Assembly (NCBI RefSeq): GCF_002916655.1
Contig: NZ_PPSM01000088.1
Location: 1-64,000 of the forward strand
Length of the DNA: 64,000 nt
From: Novosphingobium sp. HII-3
GTDB taxonomy: Bacteria > Pseudomonadota > Alphaproteobacteria > Sphingomonadales > Sphingomonadaceae
Direction of reading: 5' to 3'
The translations under genes and the position numbers were made by a program. Below the pieces are notes generated by a model. The model saw nothing but the letters and a program-made list of their open reading frames with translations. It searched no databases and had not been told where the DNA came from. This document shows positions 1 through 7,451 of the stretch, in pieces (positions within the stretch are counted from its first letter, which is position 1; the number at the start of each line of letters is the position of its first letter).

Positions 1-57
1 ATGGACCTGGAACACCGACTTCGCGATATCCAGCCCAATCGTGACAATCTCACTCAT
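1..57 (-). CDS. IS110-family transposase, N-terminal fragment cut by the window edge
   Basis: Reading the minus strand from the ATG at 55-57 gives 19 residues beginning MSEIVTIGLDIAKSVFQVH. This is the typical N-terminus of IS110-family DEDD transposases, and the Asp in GLDIAKSVFQ is the first acidic residue of the RuvC-like catalytic site. The rest of the gene lies before base 1, so the truncation is an artefact of the window and says nothing about whether the element is intact. IS110 elements move through a circular intermediate and do not need terminal inverted repeats. The other end is outside the window. Confidence 0.8.
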   Translation of the reverse strand, partial: MSEIVTIGLDIAKSVFQVH

Positions 58-175
58 CGTCCGTCTCCTCGCTCTTCAGCCGAGGCAGTCTGCCTCAGCC
101 GGTGAGCGGGAGCCATCCACTCCATCGTTTACCGGCCGCGTTGTCCGATTGCTGCTGCACCCGTTTCCCGAGAGC
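58..175 (-). other. Non-coding flank upstream of the IS110 transposase, with a short hairpin
   Basis: These 118 bases separate the transposase start from the end of the DUF4198 gene and contain no convincing gene. A 7-bp inverted repeat (GAGGCAG, one base, CTGCCTC) lies at 82-96. In the IS110 group the stretch upstream of the transposase encodes the bridge RNA, so the element end and part of that RNA should lie here. The exact element boundary cannot be fixed from one end. The RNA assignment is inference from the family. Confidence 0.35.
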
Positions 176-808
176 TTAGTCGATCACGAAGGTCGTGGTC
201 GCGATACGATGGAGCACTGCGACTTGTCCCTGGCTGGTCTGTGCGCCGCCCTCGTCCTTTTGCGTGGCGGTCAGGATGTAGCGCCCTTTGCCCTTCGAGG
301 GGGCAGTGAAACGGCCTTCGCTGTCGGTGATGGCTGTTTTGGTCCACTTGTCCGGCGCGATGACAGTCACTTCGGCTCCGGCGACCGGTTTGCCATCACG
401 CACCAGCGCGAAACGGTCACCGTTGGCTGCCACGGGCGTGATCTCGAACGGCATCCGGGCGGCGGACTCGGCGCGACCGGCGCGGGCGAAGTAGGCGACC
501 GCCTCCTTGCGACCGTCCGCACCCCAAGGCGCGAACACGCTGTCGTCCTGCGCGCGTACATCCCCGGCGGGAACCGCCACCTCGAGATAGCCCGCCTTGC
601 GTACCGGTGCGACCGTCCCGGCGCCAAGGACCTTGGGTGCTTTCAGGTGGTGGAACTCGGGATCGCCGTTCGCAGGCAGCACCTCGGCCGGTTCACCTAG
701 GTAGATGCGGGCAGGACCGGTGCCGTCGCGCTCGATCCAGACTTCGTGGGCCTGCGCTCCTGTAGCCATGCATGCGAGCACGAATGGAGTGAGATACCTG
801 AACTTCAT
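176..808 (-). CDS. Periplasmic DUF4198-type protein of the iron-uptake operon
   Basis: A 210-residue protein with a clear signal peptide (MKFRYLTPFVLACMATGAQA) followed by AHEVWIE, the usual start of mature DUF4198 proteins. The middle is a carboxypeptidase-regulatory or Ig-like segment (VAGAEVTVIAP...DSEGRFTAPSKGKGRYI). The family is periplasmic and is found beside siderophore receptors and metal-transport genes, but its biochemical role is unsettled. The ATG at 806-808 overlaps the stop of the DUF3325 gene as ATGA, so it is the last gene of the receptor operon. The start is chosen for the signal peptide; a longer open frame upstream runs into the previous gene and lacks sense. Confidence 0.8.
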   Translation of the reverse strand: MKFRYLTPFVLACMATGAQAHEVWIERDGTGPARIYLGEPAEVLPANGDPEFHHLKAPKVLGAGTVAPVRKAGYLEVAVPAGDVRAQDDSVFAPWGADGRKEAVAYFARAGRAESAARMPFEITPVAANGDRFALVRDGKPVAGAEVTVIAPDKWTKTAITDSEGRFTAPSKGKGRYILTATQKDEGGAQTSQGQVAVLHRIATTTFVID

Positions 809-1101
809 TTCGGTTTCCCTTTGGTGTCGGGCCCACCTGCGGGCACCAGGTTGAGGAACAGGAATACGGCGCCTGCGCCGAAGCTGAGAGCGCCCAGCCC
901 CGCGATCGCGCCGTAGACTGAGCCTTGCGCAGCGAAGGCAGCGGCGAGGCAGGCCCCTACGCCGACCCAGGCCAGCCGGCGCAGGTGGCGCTTGCGGCCC
1001 CGCGTCAGGCGCTGGCCAAGGCGCTGCTGGTGATGGTGATCCGTCGCCAGCCCGAACAGGACGAAGGCGACGACCGCAAGGAGAAGGCAAAGCGCCGTCA
1101 T
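805..1101 (-). CDS. DUF3325 small membrane protein
   Basis: A 98-residue protein that is almost wholly hydrophobic, with about three membrane segments: an N-terminal helix (TALCLLLAVVAFVLFGLAT), then a His-rich and basic loop (DHHHQQRLGQRLTRGRKRH), then two helices. Its size, the His run and its place between PepSY and DUF4198 genes match DUF3325. This group occurs with PepSY-TM and DUF3649 proteins in TonB receptor operons. It overlaps the PepSY stop by ATGA. The molecular function is unknown; a role in reductive release of iron at the inner membrane is inference. Confidence 0.75.
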   Translation of the reverse strand: MTALCLLLAVVAFVLFGLATDHHHQQRLGQRLTRGRKRHLRRLAWVGVGACLAAAFAAQGSVYGAIAGLGALSFGAGAVFLFLNLVPAGGPDTKGKPK

Positions 1102-2708
1102 TCGGCAGGCTCCAGCACCGGTGGGTTGGGCATGACGACCGGTTCGGGGACCGTGGCCGGACGGGGCTGCCGCACCCTTCTGGCGGCAGGGCTGTAGCAA
1201 TGGACGCGCCAGGCCGTCCCAAGAAAGGCGCCGCCCATGACGATCAGCGCAAGGTCGATCCCCGCCAGCATGAAGTCGCCGCCCGCGAGGGTGACCGGGA
1301 GGCCGCGTGAAGTGGCGAAGGCGTTGTAGACGGGAAGCGCCGCCAGAAGTGCCCCGGTCGAACCGAGCAGCAGGCTCCAGGCCTTCTTTTCCCGCAGCAC
1401 CGTCGCCATTGCCAGCGCTCCCGCCCACGCGAGGAACAGCGCATGGACCTCCCATTCGGCGCGGTGCGGTATGGCGGTGGGAAGCAGGCGGTTCGCCCAA
1501 AGCATGGCCGCCATACTCAGCGGAAAGCCGGCTACGACGGCCACGTTGAGCCAGGCGACAATCCGGAAGCCAATGTGCGGGCGCTGCGGATCAGGCAGCT
1601 TCTCACGCCGTTTGACAGTCCACAGCACCAGCCCGCTGGCTACCATCAGGGAGCCAGCCACGCCGGAAAGGAAGTAGAGCCAGCGCACGCCGTAGTCCGC
1701 GAACCGCGCCGCGTGCAGACCGATCATCGCCCCTGCCGTTACGTTGGCACCGCCCGGGGGTGGAGACTGCCAGGCGAGGGAGCCGTCCACGCCGCGGTAG
1801 GTCAGAGAGGGAGTGCGGGAAGACAGCATCGAGGATGGTGCCCGGGTCACTGTGATGGTGGCGGTTGCATCGCCCGGCTCGGTGATGGTCAGATACCCGA
1901 CAGGGCCGCCGAACCGCCTTTCGGCATCGCGCGCGACGCGTGCGATGTTCGTCAGATGCACCGGGGTCCCGCTGCGGGGCGTCTGCGCCATGGTGGGGAA
2001 CAGGCGATCGTAGAACGTCTGGCTGTCGGCGTAATTGGCAATGACCGTCCAGGGCATCAGCATCGCCATCAGCGTGACGAGGCCGGTGTAGGTGATCATC
2101 AGGTGAAAGGGCAGGGCCAGCACCGCCGTGGCGTTATGCCCGTCCAGCCACGACCGTTGCCCCTTGTGCCGGCGCAGCGTGAAGAAGTCCTTGAAGATCT
2201 TCTTGTGCGTCACGATCCCGGTCAGGATCGCAACAAGCATGGCAAGCGCGGCCACGCCAACAAGCCAGCGCGCCCATATCATCGGCATGTAGTGCAGGTC
2301 GAAATGGAAGCGGTAGAAGAACTCGCCGCCCCGCGTCTCGCGCGAAGCGGCGGGTAGACCATCCGCACCGATCAGCGCCTGGTTCTCCCGCCGGCCGCGT
2401 CGGCCACGCTCCTTGCCCGGCTCGGGTTGGGGTTGCCAGTAGACCTGCGCGCCCGGCGTGCGTTCGCTGGGCATGGTGATGTACCAGCTTTTCGCATCGG
2501 GTGCCTTGCCTTCAAGGAACCGCTGCGCCCCCGCCAGCACCGCGTAGGGTTGCTCGATCCGGTCCAGTTCGGGCCGCATCCAGCGGTTCAGTCCCTCACG
2601 CCAGAACGCCACCGTTCCGGCGACGAACACGACAAACAGCACCCAGCCGAGCAGCAGCCCCGACCAGGTGTGAAGGAACGATTGCGATTGGCGGAAGCTC
2701 TTGCTCAT
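1098..2708 (-). CDS. PepSY-associated TM protein, probable ferric-siderophore reductase
   Basis: A 536-residue inner-membrane protein that starts MSKSFRQSQSFLHTWSGLLLGW, the classic first helix of PepSY-TM proteins. A large periplasmic PepSY region follows, then HLHY/ARWLVG-like helices, a conserved LDGHNATAVLALPFH segment and four or more C-terminal helices. Conserved His residues (HTWSGL, DLHYM, DGHNA, GLHAARFADYG) could bind haem. Members of this family next to siderophore receptors (FpvG/FsrB-like) reduce iron in the periplasm. The start at 2708 overlaps the DUF3649 stop by ATGA, which rules out the longer open frame upstream. The tail is Pro-rich. Confidence 0.85.
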   Translation of the reverse strand: MSKSFRQSQSFLHTWSGLLLGWVLFVVFVAGTVAFWREGLNRWMRPELDRIEQPYAVLAGAQRFLEGKAPDAKSWYITMPSERTPGAQVYWQPQPEPGKERGRRGRRENQALIGADGLPAASRETRGGEFFYRFHFDLHYMPMIWARWLVGVAALAMLVAILTGIVTHKKIFKDFFTLRRHKGQRSWLDGHNATAVLALPFHLMITYTGLVTLMAMLMPWTVIANYADSQTFYDRLFPTMAQTPRSGTPVHLTNIARVARDAERRFGGPVGYLTITEPGDATATITVTRAPSSMLSSRTPSLTYRGVDGSLAWQSPPPGGANVTAGAMIGLHAARFADYGVRWLYFLSGVAGSLMVASGLVLWTVKRREKLPDPQRPHIGFRIVAWLNVAVVAGFPLSMAAMLWANRLLPTAIPHRAEWEVHALFLAWAGALAMATVLREKKAWSLLLGSTGALLAALPVYNAFATSRGLPVTLAGGDFMLAGIDLALIVMGGAFLGTAWRVHCYSPAARRVRQPRPATVPEPVVMPNPPVLEPAE

Positions 2709-3022
2709 AGTCGCCCCGAACTCATGATCGAAAGCCAGGTCGCCCCGCCGGCCAGCAGGCCGCAGAGGGCGAGCGTCCACACCGCACGCCAGCCGCTGCG
2801 CGCGGCGAACGCCCACATAGCGGCGCCGGCGCACAGCGCGAAGGAGACGAGGGTGGCCGCTGCCGTCGCCTCGGCGCGGTCGCCGGGGAGCAGTCTGGCA
2901 AGCGCCATCGCCCAGAGACTGGCAACCGCATAGCCGAGTGGCACGGCGGCGATGATGCGCAGCGCCATATCGCCGCGCCGCCGCCAGGCCGCGCCGCCAG
3001 AAGTGCTCCCGCGGCCGATCAC
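2705..3022 (-). CDS. DUF3649 small membrane protein
   Basis: A 105-residue protein with three hydrophobic helices (ALRIIAAVPLGYAVASLWAMA, TLVSFALCAGAAMWAFA, VWTLALCGLLAGGATWL). It matches DUF3649, which sits between a TonB receptor and a PepSY protein in many proteobacterial siderophore loci. The GTG start at 3020-3022 overlaps the TonB receptor stop as GTGA, so translation is probably coupled. A downstream ATG (MALRII) is a weaker choice because it would break that coupling. No enzymatic motif is visible. Confidence 0.72.
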   Translation of the reverse strand: MIGRGSTSGGAAWRRRGDMALRIIAAVPLGYAVASLWAMALARLLPGDRAEATAAATLVSFALCAGAAMWAFAARSGWRAVWTLALCGLLAGGATWLSIMSSGRL

Positions 3023-5241
3023 GGGTACGTGAACCGCAGCGTCGCGAACACCGTTCGCGGGGTGCCATAGTAGTTGCCGCGGCCGGTCGAAGAGATGCGC
3101 GCATAGTAGCTCTTGTCGAGCAGGTTGTTGACATTCACCGAAAGCGAGATGCGCTCGTCGATTTCATATCCGGCGCGCAGGTCGACGACGGCGTAGCTGC
3201 CCTGTCTCACGATCGTGGAGCGGGTGGTGACGACACCGGCGGCGTTGCGGACAGCGGGCACGCCGCCGTACGTCGAACTGAACCAGGTCAGGCCTCCGCC
3301 CAGGCTCAGCCCGGCAAGAGAGCCGCTCTGCTGCTTGTAGTTAGTGAACAGCTTGATCGAGTGCTTCGGAATGATCGGTACCAATGGCAGGCCCTCGTAC
3401 TGCGCATTGGCGTCTTCGATGTATTTGGTTCGGGTGTAGCTGTACCCACCGTTGATGCGCCAGCCCGGCAGGATCTCGCCGGCCGCCTCGGCCTCGACGC
3501 CGCGCGCGCGCACCTTGCCGACCTGGAGCACCACAGTGGCGTCGTCCGGATCGTTGAAGAGGCGGTTGGTCTGCTCGATCTGGTAGGCAGCGCCGGACAG
3601 CAGCAGCCTGTCGTCCATGAGGGAGAGCTTGGTACCGACCTCGTACTGCGCGCCTACCAGCGGCTCGATGTCCTTTCCCTCGGGGCGAGAGCGGCCGGCG
3701 GGAGCGGCCTGCGGCGTGAAGCTGTCCGCGTAGGAGCCGTAGACGTTCCAGTCGCTGGTCACGTCCCACACAAGTCCCGCATACGGTGTGAACCGGCCTT
3801 CGACGGTGTAGCCCCCTTTCGGGCCCGGCGCTGGCAGCAGCGCCTGCGTCGTCGTTTCCCACCAGGTGAGACGCCCGCCACCGGTCGCGGTGAGGCCGTC
3901 CATCGGGCTGAAGCGCAATTGGCCGTAGGCACCATATTGCTCAATCCGGGTGTCCGATGCCCCGTAGTTCTGCGTCGCTGTCTGTCCGGGGGTGCCACCT
4001 TGCACCGGGTAGGGGGCAGAGGGGCCATACGGGTTGAGCGGAGGCTCCAGTGGCGAAACGGGATCGTACACGTCGATCTTCGCGTAGTTGGACAGGCGCG
4101 TGTAGTAGGACTGATATGAACTGGCCTGATAATCGACGCCCAGGATCAGTGTCTGATCGCGGCCAAATGCCGGGAAGGTGCCAAGGGCGTTGAAATCGAA
4201 CGAACGCGTCTTCATGAAGCTGTCGCCGCGATAGGCGATTTGATTGGTGACGCCGTTGGTCGCGGTGACCGGCTGGTTTCCGATGTAGCTGTAGATGTCG
4301 ACGCGCTCCACGTCGCTGTAGAGGCCACTTGCCCGGATCGTCCAACGCTCGCTGATCCGGTGCGTCAGGTCGGCGAAGACCGACCAGATATCGGAGCGGA
4401 ACCGGTTCCAGTCGGCGCCGAGGTAGGTGGAGCGCGAAATGTCGAGCAGTTGGCCGTCGCTGCCGTCCCAGCCGCCGGCGATGCCAGGGAGGCCGGACTG
4501 GACCGCCGGCTTGAAGCGGTCGTAGCTCGCACCCACGGTGAACGTCGTGCGCTCGCCGATGTCGATCTTGCCGACGCCGAATACCGCCAGTCGGTTGCGG
4601 TGCCCAACGTCGAAGAACTGGTCCTGGTCCTGAACCATGGCGCCAGCGCGCAGGGCGACGCCGGGCGCAAGCGGGGCGGACACATCGACCTCGCCGCGAA
4701 AGTTCTGGTAGCTGCCGTAGCCGAGGGCGACCTGTGCCTTGAACTCGTCGAGCGGGCGCTTGCGCACCAGGTTGATGCTGCCCGCCGGGTTTCCCGAACC
4801 GCTGAACAGGCCGGCCGGGCCGCGCAGCACTTCGAGCCGCTCGTAGAAGAACAGATCCGGGACGACGGCAGGGAACCCGAACGAAAGTGTCGGGGTGCCG
4901 TCCACCAGGTAGTTGGAGATCGCGAAGCCGCGCGACATGTAGGAAGGATCCTCGCTTCCGACGCCGGTAACGGTGATGCCCGGGGTGGCCGTCAGCGCAT
5001 CTTCCAGGGTAAACAGGTTTTGCGCCTCAATCTGCTCGCGATCGATAAGCGTGATGGTGTTCGGGATATCCTTGAGCGGGGTAACTGTCTTGCCCACATC
5101 GACGCCATAGCTCTTGCCCAGCACAACGATGTCCCCGGAGCGGGGCGTATCCTCGGCATCCGCCGCCCGAACCTGTGCCGGGCTCATGCCCAAGATCGCC
5201 GCTGCCACGGCGCCTGCGGTATTCAAAAGACTGCCCTTCAC
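3019..5241 (-). CDS. TonB-dependent siderophore receptor
   Basis: A 740-residue outer-membrane receptor. A signal peptide (about residues 1-25, ending AQVRA) leads to a TonB-box-like DIVVLG, then a plug domain (PNTITLIDREQI, LEDALTATPGITV, RLEVLRGPAGLFSGSGNPAGSINLVRKRP) and a 22-strand-type barrel ending in TLRFTYP with a C-terminal aromatic region. The plug sequence RGPAGLFSGSGNPAG is typical of FhuA/FpvA-type ferric-siderophore receptors. The start is the GTG at 5239-5241: a Shine-Dalgarno AGGGAG lies 7 bases upstream and the signal peptide begins there. An earlier ATG at 5382 lacks both. It heads the operon running down to DUF4198 and has a Fur-like palindrome in front. Confidence 0.9.
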   Translation of the reverse strand: MKGSLLNTAGAVAAAILGMSPAQVRAADAEDTPRSGDIVVLGKSYGVDVGKTVTPLKDIPNTITLIDREQIEAQNLFTLEDALTATPGITVTGVGSEDPSYMSRGFAISNYLVDGTPTLSFGFPAVVPDLFFYERLEVLRGPAGLFSGSGNPAGSINLVRKRPLDEFKAQVALGYGSYQNFRGEVDVSAPLAPGVALRAGAMVQDQDQFFDVGHRNRLAVFGVGKIDIGERTTFTVGASYDRFKPAVQSGLPGIAGGWDGSDGQLLDISRSTYLGADWNRFRSDIWSVFADLTHRISERWTIRASGLYSDVERVDIYSYIGNQPVTATNGVTNQIAYRGDSFMKTRSFDFNALGTFPAFGRDQTLILGVDYQASSYQSYYTRLSNYAKIDVYDPVSPLEPPLNPYGPSAPYPVQGGTPGQTATQNYGASDTRIEQYGAYGQLRFSPMDGLTATGGGRLTWWETTTQALLPAPGPKGGYTVEGRFTPYAGLVWDVTSDWNVYGSYADSFTPQAAPAGRSRPEGKDIEPLVGAQYEVGTKLSLMDDRLLLSGAAYQIEQTNRLFNDPDDATVVLQVGKVRARGVEAEAAGEILPGWRINGGYSYTRTKYIEDANAQYEGLPLVPIIPKHSIKLFTNYKQQSGSLAGLSLGGGLTWFSSTYGGVPAVRNAAGVVTTRSTIVRQGSYAVVDLRAGYEIDERISLSVNVNNLLDKSYYARISSTGRGNYYGTPRTVFATLRFTYP

Positions 5242-5286
5242 TCTGTCGCTCCCTGATTCGAAGAGCGCATTAGACTTGATGCTAAA

Positions 5287-5299
5287 GCGAGTCACTCGC
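5287..5299 (-). promoter_or_regulatory. Fur-like palindrome in front of the siderophore-receptor operon
   Basis: A perfect inverted repeat, GCGAGT-C-ACTCGC on the plus strand (TTGCGAGTGACTCGCTT read toward the operon), centred about 52 bases upstream of the receptor GTG start. Its half-sites resemble the TGCGAAT-type Fur boxes used by many proteobacteria. It is the only strong palindrome in the 225-base gap and sits at a promoter distance. Iron-dependent repression is inferred. Confidence 0.5.
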
Positions 5300-5466
5300 A
5301 ATATCACGGACAGTCGGATGGAAGTGTGTTGTATCGCTGGGACATATTCGCGTTGCGGAGAGTAATCGCAGAAGGTTGGCACGCCATTGCGCCCTGCGGC
5401 AGCGGCCGCAGAGAGATGATCAAGGCTTGCGGAAGTTATTCGAAATATCTGCGCCGAACTGCGCGA

Positions 5467-5778
5467 TCAGCTTTGGCTGCACTTCAGGTCGATAGCGCCC
5501 TGCGCGAGCACAGATGGGGAGCCACCTTCGCGCGCGATTTCCTCTTCCTGGCATCGCTCTTTAGGTGAGCGGGTGTCTTTCGGCTGTACCGGCACGACGT
5601 AAACTGTGCCCTGGCCCGGAACGGCAAAAGCGCGCCAGCGTGGCTTCGGGTGTGGTTTGGTGGTCTTGCCCGGCGCTGCCTTGATAACCGCAGGAGCCTG
5701 AGCAGCCAAAGGAGCGGCACAGACGAAAGTCAGTGCTGTTGCTGCCGCCAACAGGCCACATGTTTCCTTGCGCGCCAT
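5467..5778 (-). CDS. Small secreted protein of unknown function
   Basis: A 103-residue protein with a signal peptide (MARKETCGLLAAATALTFVCAAPLAAQA). The mature part carries a basic, Pro-rich stretch (APGKTTKPHPKPRW) and a possible disulphide pair (ERCQEEE near the end and KCSQS at the C-terminus). No family is recognised. The start is chosen for the signal peptide; the open frame continues upstream without sense. It lies between the receptor operon and the efflux operon with about 190 bases of non-coding DNA on its 5' side, so it is probably monocistronic. The coding call rests on signal peptide, codon pattern and stop position. Confidence 0.6.
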   Translation of the reverse strand: MARKETCGLLAAATALTFVCAAPLAAQAPAVIKAAPGKTTKPHPKPRWRAFAVPGQGTVYVVPVQPKDTRSPKERCQEEEIAREGGSPSVLAQGAIDLKCSQS

Positions 5779-5946
5779 TCCACCATTATGCGCTCTCAAG
5801 GGCGCCGTAGCAAGGCAAACGCCGCCCGGCACCGCTCTGATACAGGCTACAAGCTTGGCGCGGTCAGCACGGCACCGCCCGACGGCATTGGTGGGCATGA
5901 AAACCGGCGAACGAAAGCGGTGGGCGCGATCATCCGGGTCATCGGC

Positions 5947-5970
5947 CTAGCCCGACCACGCTCGGACTAG
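5947..5970 (-). terminator. Weak hairpin at the end of the efflux operon
   Basis: CTAGCCCGA and TCGGACTAG form a 9-bp stem with one mismatch and a 6-base loop across the stop codon of the NodT-like gene. No T-run follows on the minus strand, so it may be only part of a terminator. Confidence 0.3.
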
Positions 5971-7451
5971 CGCGTGGCGGGCTCCGCCGGCTCGCTCCAG
6001 CCAAGGCCGAGGGCTTTCTGAATTGCGATGTAGTCGATCGTGAGTTGCGCTTTCGCCTGCGCTACCGCGATGGACGATGAGAGTTGCTGGCGTTCTATGT
6101 CCAGCTGGTCGATCAGAGTGCTGGTTCCAGCTTCGAACCGCTGGCGGTTGAGCCGTGCCGCGCCGGCAGCGCTGCGTTCCGCTTGAATGAGCTGGGCGAG
6201 CTGTCGCCGTGTGGCGCCAAAGCGGGCAAGGCTGTCTTCAGCATCCTGAAGCGCCGAGAGCACCGCCTTGCGGTACTGGCCTTCAGCGGCGTCCCTTTGC
6301 GCCTCCGCTTCCTGCACGGCTCCCCGGCTGCGGCCGAAGTCGATAACAGGAAAGCTGAGCTGCGGCATCAGCAGCGCCGCCAGGTTCCCGGGGTCGAGCA
6401 CATCGCCCGGTTCCGTTCCACCAAGCCCCAGAATGCCGGAGAACTTGATACCGGGAAGGGCACGCGCTTTGGCCGCGCCGATTTGTGCGGTCCCGGCAGC
6501 AAGCGCGCGCTCCGCGGTGCGTACGTCGGGCCGCCGTGATAGCAGGGTCGCAGGATCGCCGATTGGCACAGCGGCGGGCGGAAGCGGCACCGGCGCCACA
6601 CCCGCAAGCTGCGCGTCCAGTTCGCCCGGGGTACGACCGGTGAGAACGGCCAGTGCGTCCCTGTATAGTGCGATCTGCGCGTCCAGAGGGATATTCTGAG
6701 CGTCTGTCGAGGCCAGCTCCGTCTCCAGACGCTGCACCTGAAGGCGGGAGGCGGTTCCTGCCGCGAGGCGCTGCCGCATGAGCTCGAGCGATCTGCGCTG
6801 CAACTCGCTCGACCGGGCGTTAAGCCGCGCGCGCTCTTCCACGTCCCGGAGATTGACGTAGGACTGCGCGACTTGAGCGCTCAGCGAGACCTGCGCATCG
6901 GCAAGCTCCGCGAACCTTTGATCAAGGTTCGCTTGCGCAGCTTCCACCTCGCGACGGCGACCGCCGAACAGATCCGGCTCCCACGAAACATTGGCGCCGA
7001 TGTTGTAGAAGTTGAGGGAGGAGCCATCCGAAGACTCGTCCTGTTGCGCGCCGCCATCCTGGCCTTCGCCGCCCGATCCACCGGTGAGCGAGCCCAGACC
7101 GGTGCCGGGAAGGCGCGCATGTACGAACATCCCCGTTCCGGCCAGCGTGGGCAGCAGTTGAGCGCGCCCTTGCTGAAGCTTCGCGCGCGCCTCCCGGATG
7201 CGGGCCTGGGCTATGGAGATGTCGGGGCTCTGGCTCAGGGCATCATCGACCAGGCCGGTAAGCACAGGGTCGCCGAGCGTTTCCCACCACCGCGCCACGG
7301 CGGCACCCGTGTTGAGGGCCGGGTCGCCCGCGCGCACGAAAGTGCCGCGCGCGGTGGCGGTGCTGCCGACCTCCGGAGGGCCGGCATAGTCGGGGCCTGT
7401 GCTGCACGCGGCAACGCTGGCAGAGAGAAGGAGGATCGTTGCGCGGCGCAT
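5967..7451 (-). CDS. NodT-family outer-membrane efflux lipoprotein
   Basis: A 494-residue TolC-like channel protein. The N-terminus is a lipoprotein signal with lipobox SVAAC (Cys16), then TGPDYAGPP, the typical start of NodT/OprM lipoproteins. Two outer-membrane-efflux repeats with long coiled-coil helices follow (for example QARIREARAKLQQGRAQLLPTL and LNRQRFEAGTSTLIDQLDIERQQL). The ATG at 7449-7451 shares one base with the EmrB-like stop (TGATG), so it is translated from the same message. It should complete a tripartite pump across both membranes with the two genes upstream. Confidence 0.9.
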   Translation of the reverse strand: MRRATILLLSASVAACSTGPDYAGPPEVGSTATARGTFVRAGDPALNTGAAVARWWETLGDPVLTGLVDDALSQSPDISIAQARIREARAKLQQGRAQLLPTLAGTGMFVHARLPGTGLGSLTGGSGGEGQDGGAQQDESSDGSSLNFYNIGANVSWEPDLFGGRRREVEAAQANLDQRFAELADAQVSLSAQVAQSYVNLRDVEERARLNARSSELQRRSLELMRQRLAAGTASRLQVQRLETELASTDAQNIPLDAQIALYRDALAVLTGRTPGELDAQLAGVAPVPLPPAAVPIGDPATLLSRRPDVRTAERALAAGTAQIGAAKARALPGIKFSGILGLGGTEPGDVLDPGNLAALLMPQLSFPVIDFGRSRGAVQEAEAQRDAAEGQYRKAVLSALQDAEDSLARFGATRRQLAQLIQAERSAAGAARLNRQRFEAGTSTLIDQLDIERQQLSSSIAVAQAKAQLTIDYIAIQKALGLGWSEPAEPATR

